Below are positions 51,596-51,634 of a DNA stretch of 51,634 bases, one piece after another. How positions within the stretch are numbered: position 1 is the stretch's first letter; each line of letters opens with the position of its first letter. Where the stretch lies: contig VFGY01000018.1 of NCBI GenBank assembly GCA_009392195.1, positions 1 through 51,634 of the forward strand. Direction: 5' to 3'. This DNA is from SAR202 cluster bacterium (GTDB taxonomy: Bacteria > Chloroflexota > Dehalococcoidia > Lucifugimonadales > OSU-TB39). The notes below the pieces were generated by a model. That model was not told the origin of the DNA. It saw nothing but the letters and a program-made list of their open reading frames with translations, and did no database searches. Position numbers and translations under genes: made by a program.

Positions 51596-51634
51596 TGGCA
51601 GGAGCGGCAGGGATCGAACCCGCGACCTATGGTT
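51596..51634 (-). tRNA. 3' part of a tRNA (runs off the window), possibly tRNA-Trp
   Basis: On the minus strand the end reads as anticodon-stem side ACCAT, variable loop AGGTC, T stem GCGGG/CCTGC around loop TTCGATC, the acceptor strand CGCTCCT, discriminator G and CCA (revcomp 51596-51598). The 5' half and anticodon are outside the window. The acceptor AGGAGCG and G73 resemble tRNA-Trp, but Asp or Arg cannot be excluded. Here CCA is in the DNA, unlike tRNA-Glu. Confidence 0.8.

Noticed and set aside
1-51634. CRISPR arrays, insertion sequences and rRNA genes
   Set aside because: No regularly spaced repeats, no transposase motifs and no rRNA sequence were seen on reading through the window.

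Overview
This window is about 51.6 kb of AT-rich bacterial chromosome, densely packed, with roughly 49 protein genes, tRNA-Glu, RNase P RNA and the end of a second tRNA at the right edge. Many starts are TTG or GTG, and most genes sit in short same-strand runs with gaps under 25 bp. The gene mix suggests a marine Chloroflexota of the Dehalococcoidia/SAR202 type: an F420 glutamate ligase, a dimethylglycine/sarcosine dehydrogenase-type oxidoreductase, a molybdenum hydroxylase, a sulfatase, an NHL-repeat protein, and a small zinc protein with an 'NGP-S-G-C-CG' core that I associate with that phylum. This placement is an inference from gene content; no rRNA is present to confirm it.

Layout. 1-3.4 kb: an NHL propeller gene, then a small accessory patch (PD-(D/E)XK nuclease, ribbon-helix-helix-like protein, Cys-rich unknown). 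3.4-7.3 kb, minus strand: a four-gene catabolic operon (PLP dehydratase, AcoX-like NAD-kinase fold, phosphotriesterase-fold hydrolase, aldo/keto reductase). 7.3-10.1 kb: ROK kinase, endonuclease III, argC. 10.1-13.4 kb: two envelope-associated proteins around tRNA-Glu, then a Nudix hydrolase. 13.5-20.3 kb: leuS, leuB, the FAD/GcvT oxidoreductase with a cyclophilin-like partner, and the small zinc protein. 20.3-24 kb: cofE, a CitE-like lyase, folB and a membrane DUF2723 protein.

24.2-29.9 kb: trpS followed on the same strand by trpE, trpG, trpD, trpC and trpF (no trpB or trpA here). 30-35.6 kb: VOC protein, zinc-ribbon membrane protein, a coupled HIT and YqeK-like pair (both from families that can hydrolyse dinucleoside polyphosphates), rsmI, metG and a polyprenyl synthase. 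35.6-39 kb: a cation exchanger diverging from a plsY / N-acyltransferase-like / class V aminotransferase operon. 39-42.6 kb, minus strand: pyk followed by an unusual cysteinyl-tRNA synthetase with a C-terminal glycosyltransferase domain. 42.8-45.3 kb: a coiled-coil zinc-ribbon gene translationally coupled to a serine-recombinase-like gene whose catalytic residues look lost, then rnpB bracketed by a 12-bp inverted repeat. 45.3-51.6 kb: a DHDPS-family lyase, a lone molybdenum hydroxylase large subunit, an MFS exporter, a sulfatase and a tRNA fragment.

The only stretch over 300 bp without a protein gene is 44852-45283, which holds rnpB. I saw no CRISPR array, insertion sequence or prophage module. 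The leads most worth following are the CysRS-glycosyltransferase fusion, the catalytically degenerate recombinase beside rnpB with its flanking inverted repeat, the plsY/acyltransferase/aminotransferase operon with an apparently leaderless promoter, and the HIT-YqeK pair.
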